Assembly (NCBI RefSeq): GCF_000620645.1
Contig: NZ_JIAV01000019.1
Location: 163,922-227,921 of the forward strand
Direction: 5' to 3'
DNA from: Nocardioides sp. URHA0032
GTDB taxonomy: Bacteria; Actinomycetota; Actinomycetes; Propionibacteriales; Nocardioidaceae
DNA: 64,000 nt
The notes below the pieces were generated by a model. That model had not been told where the DNA came from and searched no databases. It saw nothing but the letters and a program-made list of their open reading frames with translations. The translations under genes and the position numbers were made by a program. This document shows positions 54,161 to 62,583 of this stretch, one piece after another (positions within the stretch are counted from its first letter, which is position 1; each line of letters starts with the position of its first letter).

Positions 54161-55216
54161 TCAGCGGTCGCTGAGCGGCGGGATCATCGCCGTGGTGACC
54201 ACGAACGGGTGGTCGGTGGCGCGCTGCACGAGGCCGTTCCGCTCGGCGAGGTAGTCGCTGAACCGGATCACGCTGGAGCCGAAGATCCAGTCCACGCCCA
54301 TGCCCGAGGGCGGCACGCAGCTCCCGCCGGACGCGACACCGCCGCTCGCGGAGACCATCGCCCCGGAGCCGGTGACCTTGCAGAAGACCTCGTCGCGCTC
54401 GTTGAAGTCCCCGGTGAGCACGACCGGGAAGTCCTGCGCGTGCAGCTGGTTGATCAGCGCGATCTCGCGGGCGGTCGCCGCGTCCCGCCAGCGCTCGTTG
54501 TTGCCCCAGCGGCCGGTGGTCGCCGGATTGTGCACGTTGATGAAATACACGTCCTGGTCGGACTCGATGTTGTGCAGCCGCACGTACGGCATCTGGACGG
54601 TCTGGCCGTGGAAGTACGGGATCGGCACCGTCGCGCTCGAGACCAGCTCCCAGACGCTCGTGCGCCAGGCGATGGAGTTGCGCGGGTCGCCGGCGTTGCC
54701 CGGGAAGACCGCCCAGGCACCGGCGGTCCGTGCGAGGAACGTGCTGACCTGGGGACTCTCGAACTCCTGGAAGCCGATCACGTCCGCGTCGGACGCCTGG
54801 ACGATCGAGGTCGCCCAGGACATCCGGGTCGGAGCCGGTGCCCAGCCCTTCTTGTTGCCGCCGGCCTTGGTGTGCGACGCGCCGAGCACGTTGAACGTGC
54901 CGATGCGGAACGTCGTGGGCTTCCGGGCCGCGACCTTCTGCGTCTTGCGGCGCAGCTCCTTGCCGACCTTCCCGACCCGCTGCGGCTTGACCGTCGGCGC
55001 CGCGTGGATGCGCTGCCCGGCGCTGACCGACTGCGTGGGCGCCCGGGTCGCGACCGCGACGTCCGCGGCGCTCGGGCCGGGGTCCTCGGCTCCGCCACCG
55101 GGCCGGAAGATCGCGAGCACGGCGATGACCAGCCCGAGCACGCCCACGACCGCGATCGTCGCGACCGCGGCGCCGGTCGTCTCGGCGGGGTCGGAGGGAC
55201 CGACGTGCTTGGTCAT
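54161..55216 (-). CDS. Membrane-anchored EEP-fold hydrolase 2
   Basis: 351 residues from ATG 55216. The N-terminus has one membrane helix (TIAVVGVLGLVIAVLAIF) and a low-complexity linker, then the EEP domain. Family residues are Asn in RIGTFNVLGASHT, Glu in VIGFQEFESPQ, GDFNERDEVF and the terminal ATDHPFVV. It is clearly paralogous to EEP 1 (same GGNKxGWAPxPxRM block) but has an anchor instead of a Thr/Pro tail. Its substrate is unknown. It precedes PLD-like gene 2 by 66 bases. Confidence 0.82.
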   Translation of the reverse strand: MTKHVGPSDPAETTGAAVATIAVVGVLGLVIAVLAIFRPGGGAEDPGPSAADVAVATRAPTQSVSAGQRIHAAPTVKPQRVGKVGKELRRKTQKVAARKPTTFRIGTFNVLGASHTKAGGNKKGWAPAPTRMSWATSIVQASDADVIGFQEFESPQVSTFLARTAGAWAVFPGNAGDPRNSIAWRTSVWELVSSATVPIPYFHGQTVQMPYVRLHNIESDQDVYFINVHNPATTGRWGNNERWRDAATAREIALINQLHAQDFPVVLTGDFNERDEVFCKVTGSGAMVSASGGVASGGSCVPPSGMGVDWIFGSSVIRFSDYLAERNGLVQRATDHPFVVTTAMIPPLSDR

Positions 55217-55274
55217 GCGTCCCGATCCTCCCGTGTGCCCAGGTGGTCGTGAGCGTACCCGAGCCAGGGCGCGC

Positions 55275-56309
55275 TCAACCGCGCGACAGGAGGGTCTGGA
55301 CCACCTGGGCGGGATCCTCGGCCGGCGTGGCGTCGTCCGGCCCCGGATCCTCCGGAGCACCGACCACCGGGGCGAGGTCCGCCGGGTCACCGTGCACCGG
55401 GTGCCCGGCCGCCCGCACCTCGTCCAGCCACCGCGCCGTCACCGCGCGCAGCAGGCCGCCCAGCTCGTACGGCGCGCGCGGCCGCGGACCCGGCCGCGCG
55501 GCGAGCTCGCCCTCGGCGTACCCCCGCTTCACGACGCGCAGGTACGTCGCCCGGTCGACCCGGTCGGCGAGCGCCGCGTTGACGGCGCGGAGCAGGGCCA
55601 CCTCGGCGGTACCGAGTGACGGGTTGACCGGGGCCGTGCGTCCGTCGAGGACGTCGGGGTCGAAGCCGCACGCCTCCGCGAACCGCTGCCACAGCACCTC
55701 GGGCCCGGCGCCGGGCGCCGGCCCGACGGCGAGGTGCGCCCGGCCGGCCGGCACCGCCACCGACCACCGCCGCAGGCAGTCGGCGAAGTCCTGGGCGTGC
55801 CAGAAGTGCGGCCGGACGCCCCCGGCGTCCGGTCCCTCGTCGGGGCCGGTGTCGGCGCGCAGCTGGTCCCGCTCGAAGTCGGCGAACGACCAGGTTGCGC
55901 CGAGCTTCACCTCCTCCTGCCAGTGCGCGGTCGCCTGCCGGCCGAGGTCGCGAGCGGTGACGACCACGTGGACCTCGGCGCCGGCCAGCGGCGCGAGCGC
56001 GGCACGCACCTGCTCGGTCGTCGCGCCGGCCAGGACCTCATGGCTGATGACGGCGACGCCGTCGTGCGCCAGCGCCCGGTCGCAGACCGCGGCCCACTTG
56101 CCGGCGACCTCGCCGGCGGTGAGGCCGAACTTCGCGTGACTGCCCCGCACCTCGACGGCGCCACGGAACATCGCGCCCGGCCCGACGAACGGGTAGAGGA
56201 CGCCCGCGTCGCGCAGCCGGTCGCGGTGGTCGGCGAGCAGTCCCTGGAGGTACGTCGTGCCGGTCTTGGGCAGTCCGACGTGGAGCACGACGCGTGGCAC
56301 GAAGGACAT
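55275..56309 (-). CDS. Sulfotransferase-like protein 3
   Basis: 344 residues from ATG 56309. The PAPS loop is HVGLPKTGTTYLQGLLADH and the second block VVVTARDLGRQATAHWQEEV. It is the third paralogue and the first gene of the cluster. The C-terminus is acidic and Pro-rich (PEDPGPDDATPAEDPAQ). It is divergent from the MgtE-N gene; the 103-base spacer contains the repeat element at 56339-56416. Confidence 0.82.
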   Translation of the reverse strand: MSFVPRVVLHVGLPKTGTTYLQGLLADHRDRLRDAGVLYPFVGPGAMFRGAVEVRGSHAKFGLTAGEVAGKWAAVCDRALAHDGVAVISHEVLAGATTEQVRAALAPLAGAEVHVVVTARDLGRQATAHWQEEVKLGATWSFADFERDQLRADTGPDEGPDAGGVRPHFWHAQDFADCLRRWSVAVPAGRAHLAVGPAPGAGPEVLWQRFAEACGFDPDVLDGRTAPVNPSLGTAEVALLRAVNAALADRVDRATYLRVVKRGYAEGELAARPGPRPRAPYELGGLLRAVTARWLDEVRAAGHPVHGDPADLAPVVGAPEDPGPDDATPAEDPAQVVQTLLSRG

Positions 56310-56338
56310 GGTGCCACCGGCCGGTAGCGTGTGCAGAC

Positions 56339-56416
56339 GTGAGCCGCACCCCACGGAAGCGAGGAGCTCCCCCGCTTCGGTCCTCCACTCCACGCTTCCG
56401 GCGGGACCCCGGATGA
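56339..56416 (+). repeat. Diverged copy of the 71-base mini-ORF repeat
   Basis: A frame from GTG 56339 to TGA 56416 encodes a 25-residue peptide starting MSRTPRKRG, with PPLRSS in the middle and ending FRRDPG. It is the same pattern as the mini-ORF before coxL. The TGA overlaps the ATG of the MgtE-N gene (ATGA, 56413-56416). Over 23 aligned codons there are 14 base differences: seven at third positions, four at first and three at second. Confidence 0.75.
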
Positions 56417-57669
56417 GCACCACGCCCGTCCGCGTCTTCGCGGCCCGTCTCGTCGGGCTGCCCATCTTCGACCCCCAGGGCGACCAGGTCGGCAAGGTGC
56501 GGGACGTCGTCGCGGCGGTCCGGTCCGAGGTCCACCAGCCCCGGGTGCTCGGCCTGGTGGCCGAGGTGTTCGGCCGGCGCCGGATCTTCGTGCCGATGAC
56601 CAGGGTGACCAACATCGACAGCGGGCACGTGTACACCACCGGGCTGCTCAACATGCGCCGCTTCGAGCAGCGGCCCACCGAGACGCTGGTGATGAGCCAG
56701 ATGCTCGACCGCTCGGTGCGGGTCCCGATCACCGGCGTGAGCGGCACGGTGTACGACGTCGCGATGGAGCAGGCCCGCAACCGCGACTGGGTGCTGAGCC
56801 GGGTCGCGATCCAGGAGCCCACGAAGGGGCTGCGCCGCCGCGGCCAGACGCACGTCGTCGAGTGGCGCGACGTCGAGGGCCTCACCGCCCGCGACGAGTC
56901 GCAGGGCGCCACCCACCTGATCGCCGCGCTCAACGAGATGCGTCCGGCGGACGCCGCGAACATGATCCACGACCTGCCGCTCGAGCGGCGCTCGGCCGTC
57001 GTGGCCGCGCTCGACGACGAGCGCCTGGCCGACGTGCTCGAGGAGCTCCCCGAGGAGGACCAGGTCGACATCCTGGAGCACCTCGACAACGAGCGCGCCG
57101 CCGACATCCTCGAGGAGATGTCGCCGGACGACGCCGCCGACCTGATCGCGGACCTGCCACCGGAGACCGCCGAGGCGCTGCTCGAGCTGATGGAGCCGGA
57201 GGAGGCCGAGGACGTCCGCCGGCTGATGTCGTACGCCGAGGAGACGGCCGGCGGCATGATGACGCCGGAGCCGGTGATCCTGGGGCCGGACGCCACCATC
57301 GCCGACGCGCTCGCCCACGTGCGGAACCCCGAGCTCACGCCGGCGCTCGCCGCGCTCGTCTACGTGTGCCGGCAGCCGCTGGAGCCGCCGACCGGCAAGT
57401 TCCTCGGCGTCGCGCACATCCAGCGGCTGCTCCGCGAGCCACCGTCGACCCTGGTCGCCGGCGCCCTGGACGACTCGATGGAGTCGCTGCGCCCCGAGGC
57501 CACCATCGACGAGGTGGCGGCCCACCTGGCGACGTACAACCTGGTGGCCGCGCCCGTGGTCGACGACACCGGCCATCTCCTCGGCGCGGTCACCGTCGAC
57601 GACCTGCTCGACCACATGCTGCCCGAGGGCTGGCGGGACCGGGCCGTGCGGCAGGGGGTCGAGGGATGA
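56413..57669 (+). CDS. MgtE N-domain/CBS protein with PRC-barrel-like start
   Basis: 418 residues. A PRC-barrel-like segment (RLVGLPIFDPQGDQVGKVRDVV) is followed by the MgtE intracellular N domain (NEMRPADAANMIHDLPLERRSAVVAALDDERLADVLEELPEEDQVDILEHL) and paired CBS domains (MTPEPVILGPDATIADALAHV and RPEATIDEVAAHLATYNLVAAPVVDDTGHLLGAVTVDDLLDHML). There are no transmembrane helices, so it is not itself a Mg channel; a soluble Mg/nucleotide-sensing role is inferred. The downstream DUF1003 membrane protein overlaps it and may be the partner. Confidence 0.85.
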   Translation: MSTTPVRVFAARLVGLPIFDPQGDQVGKVRDVVAAVRSEVHQPRVLGLVAEVFGRRRIFVPMTRVTNIDSGHVYTTGLLNMRRFEQRPTETLVMSQMLDRSVRVPITGVSGTVYDVAMEQARNRDWVLSRVAIQEPTKGLRRRGQTHVVEWRDVEGLTARDESQGATHLIAALNEMRPADAANMIHDLPLERRSAVVAALDDERLADVLEELPEEDQVDILEHLDNERAADILEEMSPDDAADLIADLPPETAEALLELMEPEEAEDVRRLMSYAEETAGGMMTPEPVILGPDATIADALAHVRNPELTPALAALVYVCRQPLEPPTGKFLGVAHIQRLLREPPSTLVAGALDDSMESLRPEATIDEVAAHLATYNLVAAPVVDDTGHLLGAVTVDDLLDHMLPEGWRDRAVRQGVEG

Positions 57670-58202
57670 GCGACCGCACGCCGCGCCTCGACACCCCGAA
57701 GGACCTGCGCCGTCCCCCGCTGGTCCGGCGGCCGTCGTACAACTCCGACACCTTCGGGGTCTTCGCCGAGCAGTTCGCCCGCTTCATGGGCACCGCGCAG
57801 TTCCTCATCTACATGACGCTCTTCGTCGTGTTCTGGGTGGTCTGGAACTTCACGGCGCCCGACCACCTCCGGTTCGACGACTACCCGTTCATCTTCCTGA
57901 CCCTGATGCTCAGCCTCCAGGCGTCGTACGCCGCCCCGCTGATCCTGCTGGCGCAGAACCGGCAGGAGGCGCGCGACCGGGTGATCGCCGAGCAGGACCG
58001 GCAGGCCGACGCCCGCGCGCACGCCGACATGGAGTTCCTGGCCCGCGAGGTCGCGTCGCTGCGGATGGCGGTCGGCGAGGTCGCGACCCGCGACTTCCTG
58101 CGGTCCGAGCTGCGGAGCCTGCTGGCCGACCTGGACGAGCGCACCGAGGACCGTGGCCAGTCTCACCCGGCCGACGCCGATCCGGAGAACACGCCCACGT
58201 AG
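57666..58202 (+). CDS. DUF1003 membrane protein
   Basis: 178 residues. Two membrane helices (FLIYMTLFVVFWVVWNFTAP and YPFIFLTLMLSLQASYAAPLILLAQNRQ) and the conserved SLQASYAAPLILLAQNRQEARDR segment define DUF1003. A charged C-terminal helix follows. The ATG overlaps the MgtE-N stop (ATGA). The pairing is common in actinobacteria and suggests a joint membrane/ion function. Confidence 0.88.
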   Translation: MSDRTPRLDTPKDLRRPPLVRRPSYNSDTFGVFAEQFARFMGTAQFLIYMTLFVVFWVVWNFTAPDHLRFDDYPFIFLTLMLSLQASYAAPLILLAQNRQEARDRVIAEQDRQADARAHADMEFLAREVASLRMAVGEVATRDFLRSELRSLLADLDERTEDRGQSHPADADPENTPT

Positions 58203-58213
58203 ACTCGGGGATC

Positions 58214-59377
58214 ATGAGCACCCCCCTTCTCGAGCGGGTCAACGCCGCGCTGGCGACCGTCAACGACCCCGAGATCAAGCGCCCGATCACCGAGCTCGGC
58301 ATGGTCGAGTCCGTCGAGATCGACGACGCCGGCATCGCGCACCTGACCGTGCTGCTGACGGTGGCGGGGTGCCCGCTCAAGGACACCATCAACCGCGACG
58401 TGTCGGCGGCCGTCGGCGGGGTCGACGGCATCACCGGCGTCGACCTCAGCCTCGGCGTGATGACCGCCGAGCAGCGCGCCGGGTTGAAGGACATCCTCAG
58501 CAACGGCCAGGCGCAGCGCGAGATCACGTTCGCCCAGCCGGGTTCGCTCACCAAGGTGTTCGCGATCGCCAGCGGCAAGGGCGGGGTCGGCAAGTCGTCG
58601 GTCACCGTGAACCTCGCGCTCGCGATGGCCAAGCAGGGGCTCAAGGTCGGCATCGTCGACGCGGACATCTACGGCCACTCGGTCCCGGCGATGCTCGGCG
58701 TCGCCGACCACCGTCCGACCCAGGTGGACGACCTGATCATGCCGGTGCCGACGCCGTCAGGCGTCTCGGTCATCTCGATCGGGATGCTGAAGCCGCGTCG
58801 CGACCAGGTCGTCGCCTGGCGCGGCCCGATGCTCGATCGTGCCCTGGTGCAGATGCTCGCGGACGTCTACTGGGGTGACCTCGACGTGCTCCTCCTCGAC
58901 CTGCCGCCGGGCACCGGCGACGTCGCGATCTCGCTGGGCCAGCACCTCCCCGGCGCGGAGGTGGTCGTCGTGACCACGCCGCAGGAGGCTGCGGCGGAGG
59001 TCGCCGAGCGCGCCGGCACGATGGCCTCGATGATGCACCAGCGGGTGGTGGGCGTCGTCGAGAACATGAGCTACCTGCCCTGCCCGCACTGCACCGCCGA
59101 GGGCACCGACCACCGCCTGGAGATCTTCGGCGCCGGCGGCGGCGAGCGGGTGGCCGGGACGCTGTCGACGCGGTTCGGGTACGACGTACCCGTGCTCGGC
59201 CAGATCCCGATCGACACCTCGCTCCGCGAGGGTGGCGACTCCGGCAAGCCGATCGTGGACTCCGACCCCACCGCACCGGGAGCGCAGGTGCTGACGGCGA
59301 TCGCCGAGAAGCTCGCCGGCCGCGGCCGCGGCCTCGCCGGACTCCAGCTCGGGTTGACGCCGACCAGTAAGTTCTAG
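58214..59377 (+). CDS. mrp: Mrp/NBP35-type ATPase
   Basis: 387 residues. An N-terminal DUF59/MIP18 domain (NDPEIKRPITELGMVESVEI) precedes the P-loop domain with deviant Walker A ASGKGGVGKSSVTVNLAL, DADIYGHS, and LLLDLPPGTGDVAISLGQ. The CxxC pair in YLPCPHCTAEG is the Fe-S site. It is a scaffold or carrier for iron-sulfur clusters; users in this window include the CoxS subunit. It is followed three bases later by tatB. Confidence 0.92.
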   Translation: MSTPLLERVNAALATVNDPEIKRPITELGMVESVEIDDAGIAHLTVLLTVAGCPLKDTINRDVSAAVGGVDGITGVDLSLGVMTAEQRAGLKDILSNGQAQREITFAQPGSLTKVFAIASGKGGVGKSSVTVNLALAMAKQGLKVGIVDADIYGHSVPAMLGVADHRPTQVDDLIMPVPTPSGVSVISIGMLKPRRDQVVAWRGPMLDRALVQMLADVYWGDLDVLLLDLPPGTGDVAISLGQHLPGAEVVVVTTPQEAAAEVAERAGTMASMMHQRVVGVVENMSYLPCPHCTAEGTDHRLEIFGAGGGERVAGTLSTRFGYDVPVLGQIPIDTSLREGGDSGKPIVDSDPTAPGAQVLTAIAEKLAGRGRGLAGLQLGLTPTSKF

Positions 59378-59380
59378 CCC

Positions 59381-59719
59381 GTGTTCGGAGTCGGGCTGAC
59401 GGAGCTGGCCGTCATCGCCTTCGTCGCGATCTTCGTCTTCGGCCCGGACCGACTCCCCGACCTGGCCCGGCAGGCCGGCCAGATCGTCCGCCAGGTCCGC
59501 AGGATGGCGGACAACGCGCGCGACGAGCTGCGCGCGGAGCTCGGGCCCGAGTACGCCGACCTCGAGCTGCGTGACCTCGACCCGCGCGAGATCGTCAAGC
59601 GGCACATCGCCGAGGTCCTCCAGGAGGAGGACGAGGACGAGGCACCGAGGCCGACCCGCCGGGGCCAGCGTCCGCTCGACGCCGGCGAGGCCCCGCCGTA
59701 CGACGCCGACGCGACCTGA
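59381..59719 (+). CDS. tatB: TatB twin-arginine translocase subunit
   Basis: 112 residues from GTG 59381. The short N-terminal membrane helix (TELAVIAFVAIFVFGPDRLPDLARQAGQIVRQVRR) with the GP hinge and following amphipathic helix are diagnostic. The C-terminus is acidic. It forms the receptor complex with TatC for folded exported proteins, perhaps including cofactor-bearing enzymes. It is convergent with the hypothetical at 59734. Confidence 0.9.
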   Translation: MFGVGLTELAVIAFVAIFVFGPDRLPDLARQAGQIVRQVRRMADNARDELRAELGPEYADLELRDLDPREIVKRHIAEVLQEEDEDEAPRPTRRGQRPLDAGEAPPYDADAT

Positions 59720-59743
59720 GCGGGACCAACCCGTCAGTCCCGC
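59720..59743. terminator. Hairpin between tatB and the convergent gene
   Basis: GCGGGAC ... GTCCCGC, a 7-base stem with a 10-base loop, starting right at the tatB stop and running into the last codons of the convergent gene. A likely bidirectional terminator. Confidence 0.55.
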
Positions 59744-60264
59744 GACTGCACCGCCGCCAGCCCGCCGAACGCGACCAGCACGGTGCGACCGGCCACGGCC
59801 ACCTCGGCGAAGTCGGCGCCTATCCGGCGCAGCGGTCCGTCGTACGTCGTCCCGTCGCGCAGGTGGACCACGCACCGCTCGCCGGTGTCCGCGATCCGAC
59901 GCAGCGCCGAGCCGAGGCCCAGCCTCGCGACCGGCGACCACGCGACCTCGGGCACCGAGCGCTCGGCCGCGCCGGCCACGGCACCGACGGCAGGGAGGCT
60001 GACGACCCAGTCCTGGGCGGTCCCCCTGACCAGGCACCAGCCGTCGCCCACCCGCTCGAGCACGCCGGTGACCGCACCGACCCCGGCCACGTCGAGGCGG
60101 ACCTCGTCGCCGATCGTCGCCATCAGCCGGGACGCCAGCGTCACCTCGCGGTACGCCGACCGGCTCCGGTCGGCCAGGTCCGCGTCGCGCTCGGCGGCGT
60201 AGAGCGCCTCCGCCTGCTGCTCGAGGTCGTCGAGGAGGGCGAAGACCTCCTCCTCCCAGGACAT
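59734..60264 (-). CDS. Conserved actinobacterial hypothetical
   Basis: 176 residues. An N-terminal helix (WEEEVFALLDDLEQQAEALYAAERDADLADRSR) precedes a beta-rich half (VGDGWCLVRGTAQDWVVSLPAVGAVAG) with a close ending VAVAGRTVLVAFGGLAAVQ. I know of similar unnamed proteins encoded near Mrp/TatB in actinobacteria but no function. No signal peptide. The GH3 gene's stop lies 17 bases downstream... on the same strand in the direction away from it. Confidence 0.6.
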   Translation of the reverse strand: MSWEEEVFALLDDLEQQAEALYAAERDADLADRSRSAYREVTLASRLMATIGDEVRLDVAGVGAVTGVLERVGDGWCLVRGTAQDWVVSLPAVGAVAGAAERSVPEVAWSPVARLGLGSALRRIADTGERCVVHLRDGTTYDGPLRRIGADFAEVAVAGRTVLVAFGGLAAVQSRD

Positions 60265-60281
60265 GCGGGCAGCCTGCCCCG

Positions 60282-62435
60282 TCAGCGCATCGTCAACCGC
60301 GCGCGGAGCGGCAGGTCCCGCGAGGAGGAGCCGACCGCGACCCCGTATTCACCCGGCGTGACGACCCAGCCGCCGCGCCAGTGCGCGAACGCACGCCGGT
60401 CGAGGTGGATCGTGACCCGCCGGGTCGCGCCGGGCTCGAGGGTGACCTTGTCGAAGCCCTTCAGCTGCTTCGGCGGCTCGCCCGCGGACCGGGGGAACGA
60501 GACGTACACCTGCGGGACCGCCGCACCGGTCCGGTCGCCGGTGTTGCGCACCGTGAGCGTCGCGTCGGCGCCCTCCCCGGCGCGGCGCACCGACAGGTCT
60601 CGGAAGGCGAAGGTCGTGTAGCCGAGCCCGTAGCCGAAGGGGAACAGCGGTCGCTCCCCCCGGGCGTCGTAGCCGCGGTAGCCGACCAGCAGCCCCTCGT
60701 CGTAGGTCTCCTTGCCGTCGACGCCGGGGTACGCCGCCGGCTCGAAGCTCGCCTGCTGCTCGGACCTCGGGAAGGTCTGCGGGAGCCGGCCGCCGGGCTC
60801 GGCGTCGCCGTACAGGACGTCGGCCAGGGCGTTGCCGTGCTGGAGGCCGCCGTACCAGGGCAGCAGGACCGCTCCCGCATCGGCGAGCCACGGCATCCGC
60901 ACCGGCGCGCCGACGTCGAGCACGACCACTGTGCGCGGGTTGGCGGCGGTCGCGGCGGCGATCATGCCCTCCTGGTCGAGGGGGATGCTCGAGCAGCCCA
61001 CCGACACGCACACCTCCGGGCGGAAGCCCAGGTCCGGACGGTCGCTGCCCTCGGTGGAGCCGTCGGTCGCGACCACGACCACCTCGTCGGCGGCCGCGGC
61101 CGCGGCCCGCGCGTCGGCGACGTTCGAGCCCTCGACGTACACGACCCGGTCGCCGTGGGCGAGCGCGGCGCTCGTGATGCCCTCGAGCGGGGAGACCAGC
61201 CGCGCGACGCCCGAGCCGTGTGACGAGCCGCCGCCGGACGTCGAGCTCGTGGCGCCGACCGGGTTCGCGGCCCAGCCGATGACCGCGATCGTGTGCCCGC
61301 CGCCCGTGCCGAACGGCAGCAGGTCGTCGCGGTTCTTCAGCAGCACGGTGGCCTCGGCGGCGGCCCGGCGCGCGAGCTCGGTGTGCGGCGTCGACACGTC
61401 GCTGAGGTACGGCGCGGCGCCGGGAGCGACCGGGTGGTCGAAGAGGCCGTGCTCGAACATCGGCCGCACGGTGTCGCGGACCATGTCGTCCACGCGGGCC
61501 CGCGTCATCGACCCGTCGGCCAGGGCCGCCCGCACGTTGTCCGCGGAGAAGTACTGCTGCGGCAGCGGCGACGCGTGCATCTCGAGGTCCATGCCCGCCA
61601 TCGCGGCCGGCGCCGTCGAGTGCGTGGCGCCCCAGTCGGACTCGACGAACCCGTCGAAGCCCCAGTCCTTGCGCAGGTAGCCGGTCAGCATCCGCGGGTT
61701 CTCGCAGGCGTAGTTCCCCCCGATCCGGTTGTACGAGCACATCACGGACCCGACGTCGGCCTTCTTCACGGCGGCCTCGAACGCCGGCAGGTAGATCTCC
61801 CGACGCGTCCGCTCGTCCACCCGGACGTCGACGGTCATCCGGTCGGTCTCCTGGTTGTTGAACGCGTAGTGCTTGGCACTGGCCAGCACGGGGTTGTCCT
61901 GGATGCCGCGGATGAACGCCGTGGCGGAGCTGGCGGCGAGGTAGGGGTCCTCCCCGAAGTACTCGAAGTTGCGGCCGTTGTACGGCGTCCGCGCGATGTT
62001 CATGCCCGGGCCGAGCATCACGTTGATGCCCTTGGCGTAGGCCTCCTCGCCGATCGCACGGCCCAGGCGGCGCTGGGTCGTGGGGTCCCACGTCGAGGCC
62101 TGCGCGACGCCGGAGGGGAAGACCGTGGTCGCGACCTGGAGCCCGGCCACCCCGGATCCGGCGTCGCTGAGGACGAGGTCCGGTACGCACAGCGCCGGGA
62201 TCCCGTCGACGTGCCCGGCAGTGCCGTAGAACGCGAACCAGGGCGGGTTGCTGAACGTCAGCATCCCGAGCTTCTGGTCCTGCGTCATCGCCGCGACCAG
62301 GGCGTTCGCCCGGTGGTCCGCCGAGTCGTGCGGGTCCATCCACGCGGCGCACGGATCGGCCGCCTGCGCGGCCGGGGCCGCGGGGACCAGGTTCACCAGC
62401 GCCAGCCCGACGGCGGCGATCAGGACACGTCTCAT
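60282..62435 (-). CDS. Secreted GH3 beta-glycosidase
   Basis: 717 residues from ATG 62435. A signal peptide (VLIAAVGLALVNLVPAAPAAQAAD) leads to the GH3 TIM-barrel. The catalytic Asp is in GFVESDWGATHS, preceded by KHYAFNNQETDR. A second domain (VGATSSTSGGGSSHGSGVARLVSPLEGI) and a C-terminal fibronectin-III-like domain (VRNTGDRTGAAVPQVYVSF) follow. It should release terminal beta-linked sugars outside the cell. The open frame continues to 63095 but that part is antisense to the LysM gene. Confidence 0.9.
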   Translation of the reverse strand: MRRVLIAAVGLALVNLVPAAPAAQAADPCAAWMDPHDSADHRANALVAAMTQDQKLGMLTFSNPPWFAFYGTAGHVDGIPALCVPDLVLSDAGSGVAGLQVATTVFPSGVAQASTWDPTTQRRLGRAIGEEAYAKGINVMLGPGMNIARTPYNGRNFEYFGEDPYLAASSATAFIRGIQDNPVLASAKHYAFNNQETDRMTVDVRVDERTRREIYLPAFEAAVKKADVGSVMCSYNRIGGNYACENPRMLTGYLRKDWGFDGFVESDWGATHSTAPAAMAGMDLEMHASPLPQQYFSADNVRAALADGSMTRARVDDMVRDTVRPMFEHGLFDHPVAPGAAPYLSDVSTPHTELARRAAAEATVLLKNRDDLLPFGTGGGHTIAVIGWAANPVGATSSTSGGGSSHGSGVARLVSPLEGITSAALAHGDRVVYVEGSNVADARAAAAAADEVVVVATDGSTEGSDRPDLGFRPEVCVSVGCSSIPLDQEGMIAAATAANPRTVVVLDVGAPVRMPWLADAGAVLLPWYGGLQHGNALADVLYGDAEPGGRLPQTFPRSEQQASFEPAAYPGVDGKETYDEGLLVGYRGYDARGERPLFPFGYGLGYTTFAFRDLSVRRAGEGADATLTVRNTGDRTGAAVPQVYVSFPRSAGEPPKQLKGFDKVTLEPGATRRVTIHLDRRAFAHWRGGWVVTPGEYGVAVGSSSRDLPLRARLTMR

Positions 62436-62583
62436 GCCCCAGCAACGGCGGAACCGGTGCGCGGCTACGGCGTCATACCCCGTGCGCGCGTCGCCGGCTG
62501 GGTTGTGGAGAAACGGTTGACTGCCGGGGTAAAGAAGCGCAGTCTGACGCAAACCGAAGCAAACGCATAGATTGGCTCTCGGG

